From contig JAWXCE010000026.1 in NCBI GenBank assembly GCA_034440495.1, forward strand, positions 39,881 through 103,880: a DNA stretch of 64,000 nt, written 5' to 3'. Each line of letters starts with the position of its first letter. The stretch's first letter is position 1. This document shows positions 41,678 through 50,670 of this stretch, piece after piece. Source of the stretch: JAWXCE01 sp034440495. GTDB taxonomy: Bacteria > Pseudomonadota > Alphaproteobacteria > Rhizobiales > Rhodomicrobiaceae. The translations under genes and the position numbers were made by a program. The notes beneath the pieces are model-generated. The model was not told the DNA's origin. It made no database searches and saw only the letters and a list, made by a program, of their open reading frames with translations.

Positions 41678-42238
41678 TTACACGGCCGGCTGAACTTCTT
41701 TAACCTCGGGCACGAAATGGCGGAGCAGATTCTCAATGCCATGGCGCAGCGTCGCGGTGGAGGACGGGCAGCCAGCGCAGGCGCCGCGCATTTTCAGGTA
41801 AACCACGCCGTCACGGAAGCCATGAAAGGTGATATCGCCCCCGTCGGAAGCCACGGCCGGGCGCACGCGGGTTTCGAGCAAATCCTTGATTGTCGCGACA
41901 ATTTCGGCATGCTCAGGCGCATAATCGCCGTCCTCAAGACCACCCGCCGACTCCTCCTGCACGACTGGCGCGCCGGACATATAGTGCTCCATGATGGCGC
42001 CGAGCACGGCAGGCTTCAGATGCTGCCAATCGCCCTCGCTTTTCGATACCGATATGAAATCATAGGCAAAAAACACCCCGTCCACGCCTTCGATCTCGAA
42101 CAGACGGGCGGCAAGCGGCGATCCGGCCTGCGCCGCCGCGCGATCCTTGAATTCGCGGGTGCCATGTTCCAGCACTTGCTTGCCGGGGATGAATTTCATT
42201 GTTGCCGGATTTGGGGTCGCTTCGGTTTGGATGAACAT
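41678..42238 (-). CDS. nfuA: Nfu-type Fe-S cluster carrier (NifU-like)
   Basis: A 186-residue carrier with an N-terminal Nfu domain (MFIQTEATPNPATMKFIPG, VDGVFFAYDFISVSK) and a C-terminal NifU domain with the cluster motif MRGACAGCPSSTATL (CxxC) inside PAVASDGGDITFHGF. Same layout as mitochondrial NFU1 and alphaproteobacterial homologues, which deliver 4Fe-4S clusters to lipoate synthase and others. ATG at 42238 follows AAGGAG at six bases. Works alongside the suf genes and supplies enzymes such as MiaB. Confidence 0.95.
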   Translation of the reverse strand: MFIQTEATPNPATMKFIPGKQVLEHGTREFKDRAAAQAGSPLAARLFEIEGVDGVFFAYDFISVSKSEGDWQHLKPAVLGAIMEHYMSGAPVVQEESAGGLEDGDYAPEHAEIVATIKDLLETRVRPAVASDGGDITFHGFRDGVVYLKMRGACAGCPSSTATLRHGIENLLRHFVPEVKEVQPAV

Positions 42239-42331
42239 TGTCGCTCCTTCAAAATGGTTGCCGCTCCCAAGCGCGGCTTAGAACTCTTCTATACTACAAA
42301 TAAGCCTTTTCGCCGAAAGCGCAACGAGGAG

Positions 42332-42862
42332 TTAAGCAAGCCCCTCAACTTCTTCTAGGGACAATGTGCCCGGCACGACCGTGATCGGAATTGAAAACGA
42401 ACCGGCCCTTGCGCCCGCGAGCGAGGCGACGAGCGGTCCCGGTCCTTTCGGATCGGTCGAAGCGCCAAGCACAAGCACGCCGATGTCCTGATCCTCATCG
42501 ATCAGCTTCATCACTTCATCCGCACGCAGACCTTCGCGTATCTGCTCCTCCGGCGTCACATCGGTAAAGCCCCAGTTGTGGATTTTGCGGGCGCACAGGC
42601 GAAAAACTGCCATGGCTTTGGTGGTGGCCTCCTCGCGGAAGGCGGCCTCGACGCCAAGCCAATGCGTCGTTTCGGGCGGTTCGATAATGTAAAGCAGCAC
42701 CAGGCTGCCGCCTGTCCGCTGCGACCGGCGCACCGCATAGGCGAGCGCCGTATCCATCTCGGGAGACTCGTCCACGACCACCAGAAATTTGCGTTTGTGC
42801 CCTTGCTCGAAAAGCTGTCTGCGTTTGCGTGCGGTCATCGGCCTGCGATCCGTTTGCCCCAA
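42332..42862 (-). CDS. uspA: Universal stress protein family
   Basis: A 176-residue UspA-fold protein: KFLVVVDESPEMDTALAYAVRRSQRTGGSLVLLYII and VLGASTDPKGPGPLVASLAGARAGSFSIPITVVPG in pieces. G-x2-G-x9-G(S/T) nucleotide-binding residues are loosely kept. This alphaproteobacterial type lies between trpS and nfu in Hyphomicrobiales. Function in stress survival is inferred from the family only. Confidence 0.9.
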   Translation of the reverse strand: MGQTDRRPMTARKRRQLFEQGHKRKFLVVVDESPEMDTALAYAVRRSQRTGGSLVLLYIIEPPETTHWLGVEAAFREEATTKAMAVFRLCARKIHNWGFTDVTPEEQIREGLRADEVMKLIDEDQDIGVLVLGASTDPKGPGPLVASLAGARAGSFSIPITVVPGTLSLEEVEGLA

Positions 42863-42891
42863 GACACTACATTACATGAAAGATCGCAGTT

Positions 42892-43926
42892 TCACGACCG
42901 GATAAAGCCCACAATGTCCTTCACATGTCCCATATTTGTGTCGGCGATGTTCCGCGCCCGCGCTGCGCCATCGGCCAGTACGCCGTCGATGTAGCTGGCG
43001 TCCGCCGAAAGCTCTTTTATGCGCGCGGTGATGGGCGAGAGCTTGTCCACGCATAGCTCTATCAGCGCCGCCTTGAATTTAGAAAATTGCGCGCCGCCAA
43101 ACTCAGCCAGCACGTCCGCTTTTGTCTCGCCTGCCAGCGCGGCGTAAATGCCGGTGAGGTTATCCGCCTCGGATCTCCCCTCCAGCCCCTTCTCGTCCGA
43201 GGGTAGCGGTTCGGGATCGCTTTTCGCCTTCTTGATTTTCTTGGCGATTGTCTCGGCGTCGTCCGTCAGGTTAATGCGCGACATATCGGAGGCGTCAGAC
43301 TTGCTCATCTTGGCCGCGCCATCGCGGAGGCTCATCACGCGCGTCGCGGGGCCGGAGATAAGCGGTTCGGGCAGGGGGAAGAAGCCATCATCGAAGCCCG
43401 CTGCCGCGATGCGCGCGCTATAATCGTTGTTGAACTTCTGCGCGATGTCGCGCGCCAGCTCCAGATGTTGCTTCTGGTCGTCGCCGACGGGCACGTGCGT
43501 GGCGCGATAGGCCAGAATATCCGCCGCCATCAGGTTGGGATAGGCGTAAAGCCCGACGCTCGACGCCTCGCGATCCTTGCCCGCCTTTTCCTTGAACTGC
43601 GTCATCCGGCTTAACCAGCCGAGCCGCGCCACGCAATTGAATATCCACGCCAGTTCGGCGTGCGCGGAGACCTGGCTTTGGTTGAAAATGATCTGTTGCT
43701 TGGGGTCTATGCCCGCCGCAATGAACGCCGCCGTCACCTCGCGCGTGTTGCGCGTCAACTCCGTCGGGTCTTGCCACACCGTAATCGCGTGTAAATCGAC
43801 AACGCAGTACAGGCAATCGTACTGCTCCTGCAACGCGACAAACTTCGTCACCGCCCCGAGGTAATTGCCCAGATGCAGATTACCGGTAGGCTGCACGCCC
43901 GAAAACACGCGCTGTTCAAATGCCAT
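42892..43926 (-). CDS. trpS: Tryptophanyl-tRNA synthetase
   Basis: A 344-residue class I synthetase. RVFSGVQPTGNLHLGNYLGAV holds the HIGH-like signature (HLGN), DDQKQHLELARDIA the substrate pocket and KMSKSDASDMSRI the KMSKS loop. Length is standard. Ribosome site AAGGAGG lies six bases before ATG. Usual neighbour of murJ in this group, though here about 2.2 kb of dead genes lie between the two. Confidence 0.97.
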   Translation of the reverse strand: MAFEQRVFSGVQPTGNLHLGNYLGAVTKFVALQEQYDCLYCVVDLHAITVWQDPTELTRNTREVTAAFIAAGIDPKQQIIFNQSQVSAHAELAWIFNCVARLGWLSRMTQFKEKAGKDREASSVGLYAYPNLMAADILAYRATHVPVGDDQKQHLELARDIAQKFNNDYSARIAAAGFDDGFFPLPEPLISGPATRVMSLRDGAAKMSKSDASDMSRINLTDDAETIAKKIKKAKSDPEPLPSDEKGLEGRSEADNLTGIYAALAGETKADVLAEFGGAQFSKFKAALIELCVDKLSPITARIKELSADASYIDGVLADGAARARNIADTNMGHVKDIVGFIRS

Positions 43927-44166
43927 GACAGTCCTCCTTTTGGGGCATATGCCAGCGTTCGCCGTCGCCGCGCAAGTCTGATTGCCGGGAGGCTGTCTGA
44001 CAGGCGCTCCCGCTCAATTATGGAGCTTATCGCGCGGGTGTGTCGCATTAGGGCGACGCGACCGGGTTTTTCGCCCTGGCTCCATCTGTGCTGCCCGAAA
44101 ACGGGTCGCGAATCGGATCAGCCGTGCTTAGATCCCTATTCCTTTCCTTAGTAAGGATATTCTAAT

Positions 44167-45365
44167 ATGCCTCGCATTCTTCTGCTTGCAGCCGCCTTGT
44201 GCGCCCTCTCAACCTCGATCTCGCGTCCCACTTTAGCCGAAGCGCCTGATTACGCCGAACAGCAGGAAGCCGACCAGCCAGATTTCATTCTGCAAAGGAT
44301 TGCAGGGCCGTTCGAGAACCCGTGGTCAATCGCATTTCTGCCAGAAGGCGGCGTTTTGCTGACAGAGCGTCCGGGCCGGTTGCGCTTTATCGACGAATGG
44401 AGCGGTAACGTGCGAGAGATCGCCGGTTTGCCGGAGATGCTGACTGGCAGCCACGCCGGACTGCTCGACATCGCTCTCGACCCAGATTTTCGCGAGAACC
44501 GAGTGGTTTACCTGTCGTTCACCAGCGGCGCGCCCGAGGCTGCCAGCGTCAATGTTTTTAAGGCGAAGCTCGACATCGATAATCTAATCCTCACTGATGG
44601 TAAGATCATTTTCACGAGTCAGCCCCCGGCGCCCGGGCTTGAACAATTCAGGGGACGGATCGCTATCGATTGGAGCGGTTATCTTTATCTCATCCTCGGC
44701 GACCGGTTCAGTAGCGAGCGAGCGCAGGATTTGAGCGATCACGCAGGCAGCATCGTGCGCATTACGCGCGACAGTGACGCACCAGAGGATAACCCCTTCC
44801 ACAACATTCAGGTTGGGCGGCCTGAAATCTGGACTTTTGGTCACCGTAATCCGCAAGGTCTCGCATCGAGGAAATGACAGGCCGCATTTGGGTGACAGAA
44901 CACGGCCCGGCTGGAGGCGACGAACTGAACGTAATCGAGAAAGGACAGAACTATGGATGGCCCCTCGTCAGCCACGGGCGGCATTACGACGGGACGAGCG
45001 TTCCATTCGGGGTTTCGCTTGAGGGAACCGTTCCGCCCGAGCGGCAATGGACGCCCTCGATAGCACCCTCGGGCCTAGCGTTTTATGGCAACAATGGCCC
45101 CGAAGTCTGGCGGCGCACGGCCTGGCTTGGCGCGCTTTCCGGACAGGCTATCATTCGCCTTCACTTTGCTGAGGGCGGGGTAGCGCGCGAGCGCCGATTT
45201 TTGAAAGATCAAATCGACCGCGTTCGTGACGTGCGGCTGGCGCCAGATGGCGCCGTTTATATTATCACCGACAATGAACAGGGCGCGCTCTATAGGCTAG
45301 ACCCCATTATCGAGCAAGCCGACAAGGAAGAGTTGTTCAACGCCATCGAGACTGAAGTGCAATAG
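44167..45365 (+). pseudogene. PQQ-dependent sugar dehydrogenase (Yli1/glucose-sorbosone type), frameshifted
   Basis: Two plus-strand frames overlap at ATGA (44874-44877). The first has a signal peptide (MPRILLLAAALCALSTSIS) and QRIAGPFENPWSIAFLPEGGVLLTERPGR, GLLDIALDPDFRENRVVYLSF, up to EIWTFGHRNPQGLASRK-stop. The second continues MTGRIWVTEHGPAGGDELNVIEKGQNYGWPLVSHG (in pieces) to YIITDNEQGALYRLDP. Restoring one base before ATCGAGGAAATG gives GLA-x-EEMTGRIW, the family sequence. The usual HFGGR catalytic block is degenerate (QFRGR), which suggests relaxed selection beyond the single frameshift. Such enzymes oxidise soluble aldoses in the periplasm using PQQ. Confidence 0.88.
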
Positions 45366-45379
45366 CGATCTTATAACTG

Positions 45380-45850
45380 TCACGCTTCCGGGCCCTGGTT
45401 GCTACCCGCTGGATGGTTAGCCTTAAGATTGTCCGCCGCGAGCCGCACAGTTTCAGCAATGCGCTTGCCGCGCGTCTCCTCCCGCTTCGCATTGGCAATC
45501 CATTCCAGAATGCCGCGTTGGGATGAGGGCGGAAATCGTTCGAAGTATCCCAGGGAGATTTGATTTGCGTGAGCGCTTCCTGCAAATCCCGTGGAATAAT
45601 GAGCGCATCGACATCGTTTATCGCATCCTAGTTCCCGTCTTTTTTTCGCCAGCTCCACCTTGTAAAGACCGGCTTTAGTCATCAAGCCCTGCTCGGTGAG
45701 CCGCTCGACTTTACTCTTGTTGATTTTCGACTACGCGCTGTCTGGCTTGCGCGGCGACAACAGAAGCATCGTGCGCTCGGCGTCGAGCTTGCGTGGCAAG
45801 CTGTCGATCCAACCGAAACACATCGTCTCGTTCACCACGTCGCTGATTGC
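45380..45850 (-). pseudogene. YdeI/OmpD-associated family protein, degraded
   Basis: Joining minus-strand frames gives a YdeI homologue: ISDVVNETMCFGWIDSLPRKLDAER, LLLSPRKPDSA-stop-SKINKSKVERLTEQGLMTKAGLYKVELA, frameshift, KKDGN-stop-DAINDVDALIIPRDLQEALTQIKSPWD, frameshift, FERFPPSSQRGILEWIANAKREETRGKRI (all in pieces). Both stops are TAG where the family has Trp (TGG), and two frame changes lie near the A-rich run at about 45642 and near 45545. The 5' end is missing: it joins the restriction-methylase fragment directly. With four internal lesions plus truncation the gene is dead. Confidence 0.8.
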
Positions 45851-46170
45851 TGCACTGCTTTTTGTCGTGTTCGTCCGTGAAGCGGCGCGGGTCGACGCCT
45901 TTTCCCGGCGCTTTCACCCTCGATGAAGCCGGTGAGCGCCTTGTTAACCGTTACCGCGAAGTCCGGCCGGCTGCGGATGTCCGCAAGGCTCGTCTCGCCA
46001 ATAAGGTTAACGGCGCGAAATGCACATGCTTCGCCTGCCGCTTGAACAAGCGTCTCCAGTGGCCCGCGAAGCTGATCTTCCGGCGCGCCTGCGATTGCCG
46101 GGCTGGAAAGCCTCTGTTTGACGGCGGCGCCGTAGTCCGAGATGGCTGTGGTCAGCATCTTTTCTGCCAC
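45851..46170 (-). pseudogene. N-terminal fragment of a type ISP / Eco57I-like restriction-modification methylase
   Basis: From GTG 46170, three bases past the murJ stop, MLTTAISDYGAAVKQRL, GAPEDQLRGPLETLVQAAGEA and VGETSLADIRSRPDFAVTVNKALTGFIE follow the N-terminal nuclease/helper region of large adenine-specific restriction-modification proteins. One extra G at the GFIE codons shifts the frame; the right frame then gives APGKGVDPRRFTDEHDKKQ, still family-like, where the sequence breaks off at the joint with the ydeI remnant. Over 700 residues of the usual protein are missing. Only a scar of a former defence gene remains. Confidence 0.75.
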
Positions 46171-46173
46171 TGC

Positions 46174-47736
46174 TTATGTCCCCTTCTTTACCGCACGCCG
46201 CAGTGCACCCAGCGTCATCGCGCCGGTCAATTGCGCGGCCATTGCGTAGGTGATGGCGCCGCTGCCGATCAGCGCCGCAAGCGCGCCCAACTGTAAAGCT
46301 ACGCTGTTCGACGGTGCGAAAAACCCGTTGAGGCCATACGAAACGCCCCACAGAACGGCGCCCATCAGCGCGCTGCACAACACGAGCAGCGGCGCGCGGC
46401 GCTTTAATGTCGCGTCCACACGAAAGTGGCCGCGCCGTATCAGCGTGACGGTGAGCAGTATGACATTTGTCCAGCCGGCGAGGCTGGTGGCGACGGCGAT
46501 GCCGACATGACCGATGATGAAAAACAGCGATAGGGAGCCAATGACATTCACCGCCAGCGCAACGCCAGCGTAGAGCATCGGCGTGCGCGTGTCCTCGCGC
46601 GCGAAGAAGCCCGGGAGAAACACTTTCGTCATCACAAACGCCGGAAGCCCCACCGCGAACGCTGTTAGCGCGGCCGACACCTGAAGCGCGTCGTTCGCGG
46701 AGAACGCCCCGCGCTCAAACAGCACCTGGATGATCGGGTGCGGCGCAATGATCAGCGCGACGGCGGCGGGCAGCGTGAGGATTAGTGCGAATTCGAGGCT
46801 GCGGTTCTGGCTATCCATCGCCGCTTGCGCATCACCCGCTGCAAGCTTGCGCGACAGGTCTGGCAGCAGCACCACGGCGATGGCGATGCCGACGATTCCG
46901 AGCGGAAGCTGGTTCAGGCGGTCGGCGTAATATAGGTAGGAAACGGCGCTGACCTGCAGTGAGGCGATCATGGTGCCGACAAAGATGTTGATCTGGTTGA
47001 TGCCGCCGGTGATGAGGCCCGGCACGCCCAGGCTGACCAGGCGTCGCATATCGTCATTCATGCGCGGGCGGCGGAAACCCAGATCCATGCCGAACCGCCG
47101 CGCCGTAAGCGCCACATAGGCAAGTTGCGCCAATCCCGCAACTGTTACGCCCCAGGCCAGCATCACGCCTGCCTCCGGCTGGTTATAAAAGCCAAGCCAC
47201 GCGGCCGTCACCATCACGGCGCTCAGAACAAGATTGAGGATGATGGGGGCGGCGGCAGGCGCGCCAAATTTTCCGAAGGCGTTCAGTAAGCCAGCCGTCA
47301 GCGCCATCGCAGACATGCAGGCAATGTAGGGAAACGTTATGCGGGAAAGTAGCACGGCGAGTTCAAACTTGCGCGGATCGGCGGTAAACCCGGGCGCGAG
47401 CAGTCCAACTAGCGCGGGCATAAAAATCTCAGCGACGATGACGGTAAGTGCGACTGCGGTTAGCAGCATCGCCATCGCCTGCTCTGCGAAAATGTGGGAA
47501 GAATCGCGCCCTTCGGTTTCCAGCCGCTTGGAAAACAGCGGCACGAAGGCCGAGTTGAACGCGCCTTCGGCAAACAATGCCCGGAAAAGGTTCGGGAAGC
47601 GGAAGGCGACGAAGAAGGCGTCCGCCACCCAACCAGCGCCAAGCACCGCGGCGATGAGAATATCGCGGACAAAACCCAGAACGCGGCTTATCGCGGTAAG
47701 GCCGCCGACGGTTGCGAAGGAGCGGTATAGTTTCAT
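46174..47736 (-). CDS. murJ: Lipid II flippase MurJ
   Basis: A 520-residue MOP-family exporter with 14 hydrophobic segments. TISRVLGFVRDILIAAVLGAGWVADAFFVAFRFPNLFRALFAEGAFNSAFVPLF (in pieces) is the strong N-terminal signature; later VSYLYYADRLNQLPLGIVGIAIAVVLLPDLSR is the second. It flips lipid II for peptidoglycan synthesis. It lies 58 bases downstream of glnD, as in other Hyphomicrobiales. Confidence 0.97.
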   Translation of the reverse strand: MKLYRSFATVGGLTAISRVLGFVRDILIAAVLGAGWVADAFFVAFRFPNLFRALFAEGAFNSAFVPLFSKRLETEGRDSSHIFAEQAMAMLLTAVALTVIVAEIFMPALVGLLAPGFTADPRKFELAVLLSRITFPYIACMSAMALTAGLLNAFGKFGAPAAAPIILNLVLSAVMVTAAWLGFYNQPEAGVMLAWGVTVAGLAQLAYVALTARRFGMDLGFRRPRMNDDMRRLVSLGVPGLITGGINQINIFVGTMIASLQVSAVSYLYYADRLNQLPLGIVGIAIAVVLLPDLSRKLAAGDAQAAMDSQNRSLEFALILTLPAAVALIIAPHPIIQVLFERGAFSANDALQVSAALTAFAVGLPAFVMTKVFLPGFFAREDTRTPMLYAGVALAVNVIGSLSLFFIIGHVGIAVATSLAGWTNVILLTVTLIRRGHFRVDATLKRRAPLLVLCSALMGAVLWGVSYGLNGFFAPSNSVALQLGALAALIGSGAITYAMAAQLTGAMTLGALRRAVKKGT

Positions 47737-47794
47737 GCTCGTTGCCTAGCCCGTCTTGGCGGCGCGGGCAAGTGCAACAGGGAGTTGCACAAGC

Positions 47795-50560
47795 CTAACC
47801 GTATCCATTCGAGCCGGTTTCAAGCGCCGCCAATATCTTTTCGCGCGAGCGGTGCTTATGCGGCTCCTTCGTAATTTTCTGTTTCCTGAAATCGGTCACG
47901 TAAAACACGTCCACCGCTTTCTCGCCAAAGGTCGCGACGTGCGCTGAACTGATATCAAGGTCTATGCCTGCGATGGCGAAGGTGATGTCGAACAGCAACC
48001 CCGGCCTATCCAGCCCATTTACCTCGATGACGGTATGCTCGTCGGATAAGGAATTATCGACGATAACCTGTGGCCGCACGGTGAAGGCTTTCAAGACCGA
48101 TTTCGATTTCAGTCGCTCCGCCAGCAGCCCGTCGAGGCTGCGCTCGCCGCGCAACAACTCGGCCACGAGTTTCACAATACGTTGCGCGCGCGCAAGTTCC
48201 TCATCATTCGCAAACAGCTTTTGCAGCGACACGACATCCAGGGCCATGCCGTCTATCGTCGTTGAAATTTGCGCGCTGACGATATTGGCGCCAGCCGCCG
48301 CGCATGCTCCAGCCAGCATCGACAGCAGTCGAGGGTTATCTTTTGTGTAAATCGTGATTTCAGTCAGCGCCGTGAAATCGTCCGTCTTGATATCGTAGGC
48401 GAGCGGCGAGTTCGGGGTCAGCGACGCGCGCATAAGCCCCGCGTTCTCCACCTGGCGCGCGGTGTCGGTGCGCAGCCAGTATGCGGGGCGATGGCGTGCG
48501 ATGAACGTCTCTACATCCTCACTCTGCCAACCCTGCAACGCTTTGCGCAATGCATCCTGCGCGACGCGAATTTGCGTCGAGCGCGTCACCTTGGTATGGC
48601 CGCCCGCAAGGAGCGGTTCAGTCTCATAATACAGTCCGCGCAGAAGCTGGCCCTTCCAGCCATTCCAGATACCGGGGCCGACGGCGCGAATGTCGGCGAC
48701 AGTTAGCAACACCAGCAGCTTCAGCCGCTCCGGGCTTTGCACGATGCTGGCAAAATCCTGGATAGTTTTCGGGTCGGAGATATCCCGGCTTTGGGCAAAC
48801 TGGCTCATCACCAGGTGATTTTCGATGAGCCAGGCGACGGTTTCCACTTCTGCGGGCGAAAGTCCAAGACGCGGGCCGATGTCGCGGGCCACGGTCGCCC
48901 CGGCGATCGAGTGATCCTCCTTACGGCCCTTGGCGACATCATGCAGGAAGATCGCAACGTACAGAGCCCGCCGGTTCTGAATATCTGAGATAATCTCGCT
49001 TGAAAGTGGAAGCTCGTCGGAAAGCCTGCCGTTTTCGATGTCGGACAGGATGCCGGTCGCGCGGATGAGATGCTCGTCCACCGTGTAGTGATGATACATG
49101 TTGAACTGCATCATCGACACGACGCGGCCGAAATCCGGGATAAAGCGCCCCAGAACGTCCGCCTCATTCATGTCGCGCAGCGAATTTTCCGCGTTGGTGC
49201 GCGAGATCAGAAGATCGAGAAAAAGACGGTTCGCTTCTGCGTCAGCCCGGAGCGCATCGTCAATCAGGTGCAACGATGCGCGCGCCAGGCGGGTCACATC
49301 CGGATGAAGCTGCACCTTGTAGCGTTCCGCGAGCGTAAAAAGGCGGATGAGGTTGGTTTTGTCCGTTTTGAACACATCATTATTTTTGACCGTGATCCGG
49401 TTGTTCTCAATTCTGAACTCTGACATCGCGGAAAGCTTTGTCCGTGAGCGCCATGTCAGCGTTGACAAAAGACTGTCGAGGCCCGGCGCGGACTTAAGCT
49501 GTTTCAGTTCAAGGCTGGCGCTTACAGTGCGCGTCAGGTCGCCGACATCCTTGGCCACCAAAAAATAGTGCTTCATGAATCGCTCGACCGCGATGAGACC
49601 GCCGCGGCTTTTGTAGCGAAGCCGCGCGGCCATCTGCGGCTGCAGGTCGAAGGTTATCCGCTCCTCCGCCTTGCCCGCCAGAAAGTGCAGGTGGCAACGC
49701 ACCGTCCATAAAAAGTCCTCGCAGCGCCGATAGGTTTTGTACTCCGCTTTTGACAGTAGCCCGTTTTGAATGAATTCGTCGGCGGTGAGGTCTGGATTCA
49801 AGTAGATCGCCAGCCAGTGCAAGGTATGCAAATCGCGAAGGCCGCCTTTGCCGTCCTTGATGTTCGGCTCGACACGGTAGCGCGATGCGCCGGTGCGATC
49901 GTGGCGCTGGTCGCGTTCTTTCAGCTTGGCGTCAATGAAATCGCGCGCTCCGCCGCTCGCGACCGCCTGCCACAACCGCGCCCGCATGTGCTGAAACAGC
50001 TCGCCGTCGCCGAGAATGCAGCGGGCGTCTAAAAGCGATGTGCGAATGGTCAAATCGGATTTGACGTATCGGAGCGATTGCTCAACGGTTCGCGTCGCGT
50101 GGCCAACTTTAAAGCCCAGATCCCAGAGGAAATAAAGAATGTACTCCGCGACGCTTTCACCCCATGCCGTCTGTTTGTAAGGTAGCAAAAACAGCAGATC
50201 GACATCCGATCCAGGCGCGAGCAACCCTCGCCCGTAACCACCCGTCGCCACCACCGCCATGCGCTCCGCTGCGGACGGGTTTTGCGCGCGATAAACATGC
50301 GTGACGGCAAAATCGTAAAGAAATTGAATAATCTCGTCCTGCAGATGCGAGAGGGTTTCCGCGCAGTTGCGGCCGTTGCCATCAACCATAAGCTGTCTCT
50401 CGGCTGCGGCACGGCCTTCCGCCTTGAATGCTTTCAGAGCTTGCAGTGCTTCAACGCGTAACTCAACCGCAGAGGCGCTGGCTTTCAACAAAACGGCAAG
50501 CCGTTCCCTTGCGGCGAGGGGGTCAGAAAAAAGGTTTTTAAGCGATCCGTTATCGTGCAT
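47795..50560 (-). CDS. glnD: Bifunctional uridylyltransferase/uridylyl-removing enzyme
   Basis: A 921-residue sensor of glutamine that modifies PII proteins. Nucleotidyltransferase: VATGGYGRGLLAPGSDVDLLFL (GS-x-D-x-D). A helical PII-UTase linker has VEPNIKDGKGGLRDLHTLHWLA. HD domain: YVAIFLHDVAKGRKEDHSIAGA. Two ACT domains end the protein (EITIYTKDNPRLLSMLAGACAAAG; VIEVNGLDRPGLLFDITFAIAG). I start at ATG 50560; an in-frame TTG at 50578 is possible. Controls nitrogen assimilation via GlnB/GlnK. Confidence 0.97.
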   Translation of the reverse strand: MHDNGSLKNLFSDPLAARERLAVLLKASASAVELRVEALQALKAFKAEGRAAAERQLMVDGNGRNCAETLSHLQDEIIQFLYDFAVTHVYRAQNPSAAERMAVVATGGYGRGLLAPGSDVDLLFLLPYKQTAWGESVAEYILYFLWDLGFKVGHATRTVEQSLRYVKSDLTIRTSLLDARCILGDGELFQHMRARLWQAVASGGARDFIDAKLKERDQRHDRTGASRYRVEPNIKDGKGGLRDLHTLHWLAIYLNPDLTADEFIQNGLLSKAEYKTYRRCEDFLWTVRCHLHFLAGKAEERITFDLQPQMAARLRYKSRGGLIAVERFMKHYFLVAKDVGDLTRTVSASLELKQLKSAPGLDSLLSTLTWRSRTKLSAMSEFRIENNRITVKNNDVFKTDKTNLIRLFTLAERYKVQLHPDVTRLARASLHLIDDALRADAEANRLFLDLLISRTNAENSLRDMNEADVLGRFIPDFGRVVSMMQFNMYHHYTVDEHLIRATGILSDIENGRLSDELPLSSEIISDIQNRRALYVAIFLHDVAKGRKEDHSIAGATVARDIGPRLGLSPAEVETVAWLIENHLVMSQFAQSRDISDPKTIQDFASIVQSPERLKLLVLLTVADIRAVGPGIWNGWKGQLLRGLYYETEPLLAGGHTKVTRSTQIRVAQDALRKALQGWQSEDVETFIARHRPAYWLRTDTARQVENAGLMRASLTPNSPLAYDIKTDDFTALTEITIYTKDNPRLLSMLAGACAAAGANIVSAQISTTIDGMALDVVSLQKLFANDEELARAQRIVKLVAELLRGERSLDGLLAERLKSKSVLKAFTVRPQVIVDNSLSDEHTVIEVNGLDRPGLLFDITFAIAGIDLDISSAHVATFGEKAVDVFYVTDFRKQKITKEPHKHRSREKILAALETGSNGYG

Positions 50561-50633
50561 TCCCGAGTCATACCGCAAATCGCGCTTTGCGAAACCGGCA
50601 AATCCCGTAGAGCTTGCGCGATGCTAACGAGAA

Positions 50634-50667
50634 TAAAAAAAGCCTGGACGAGAAGCCCAGGCTTTTA
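50634..50667 (-). terminator. Rho-independent terminator
   Basis: On the minus strand AGCCTGG and CCAGGCT (50657-50663 with 50641-50647) form a 7-base-pair stem, extended by A-T pairs, with a loop of nine bases, followed by eight T residues (50641-50634). It directly follows the stop of the 50671-51636 gene and lies ahead of glnD. Confidence 0.9.
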
Positions 50668-50670
50668 ATG

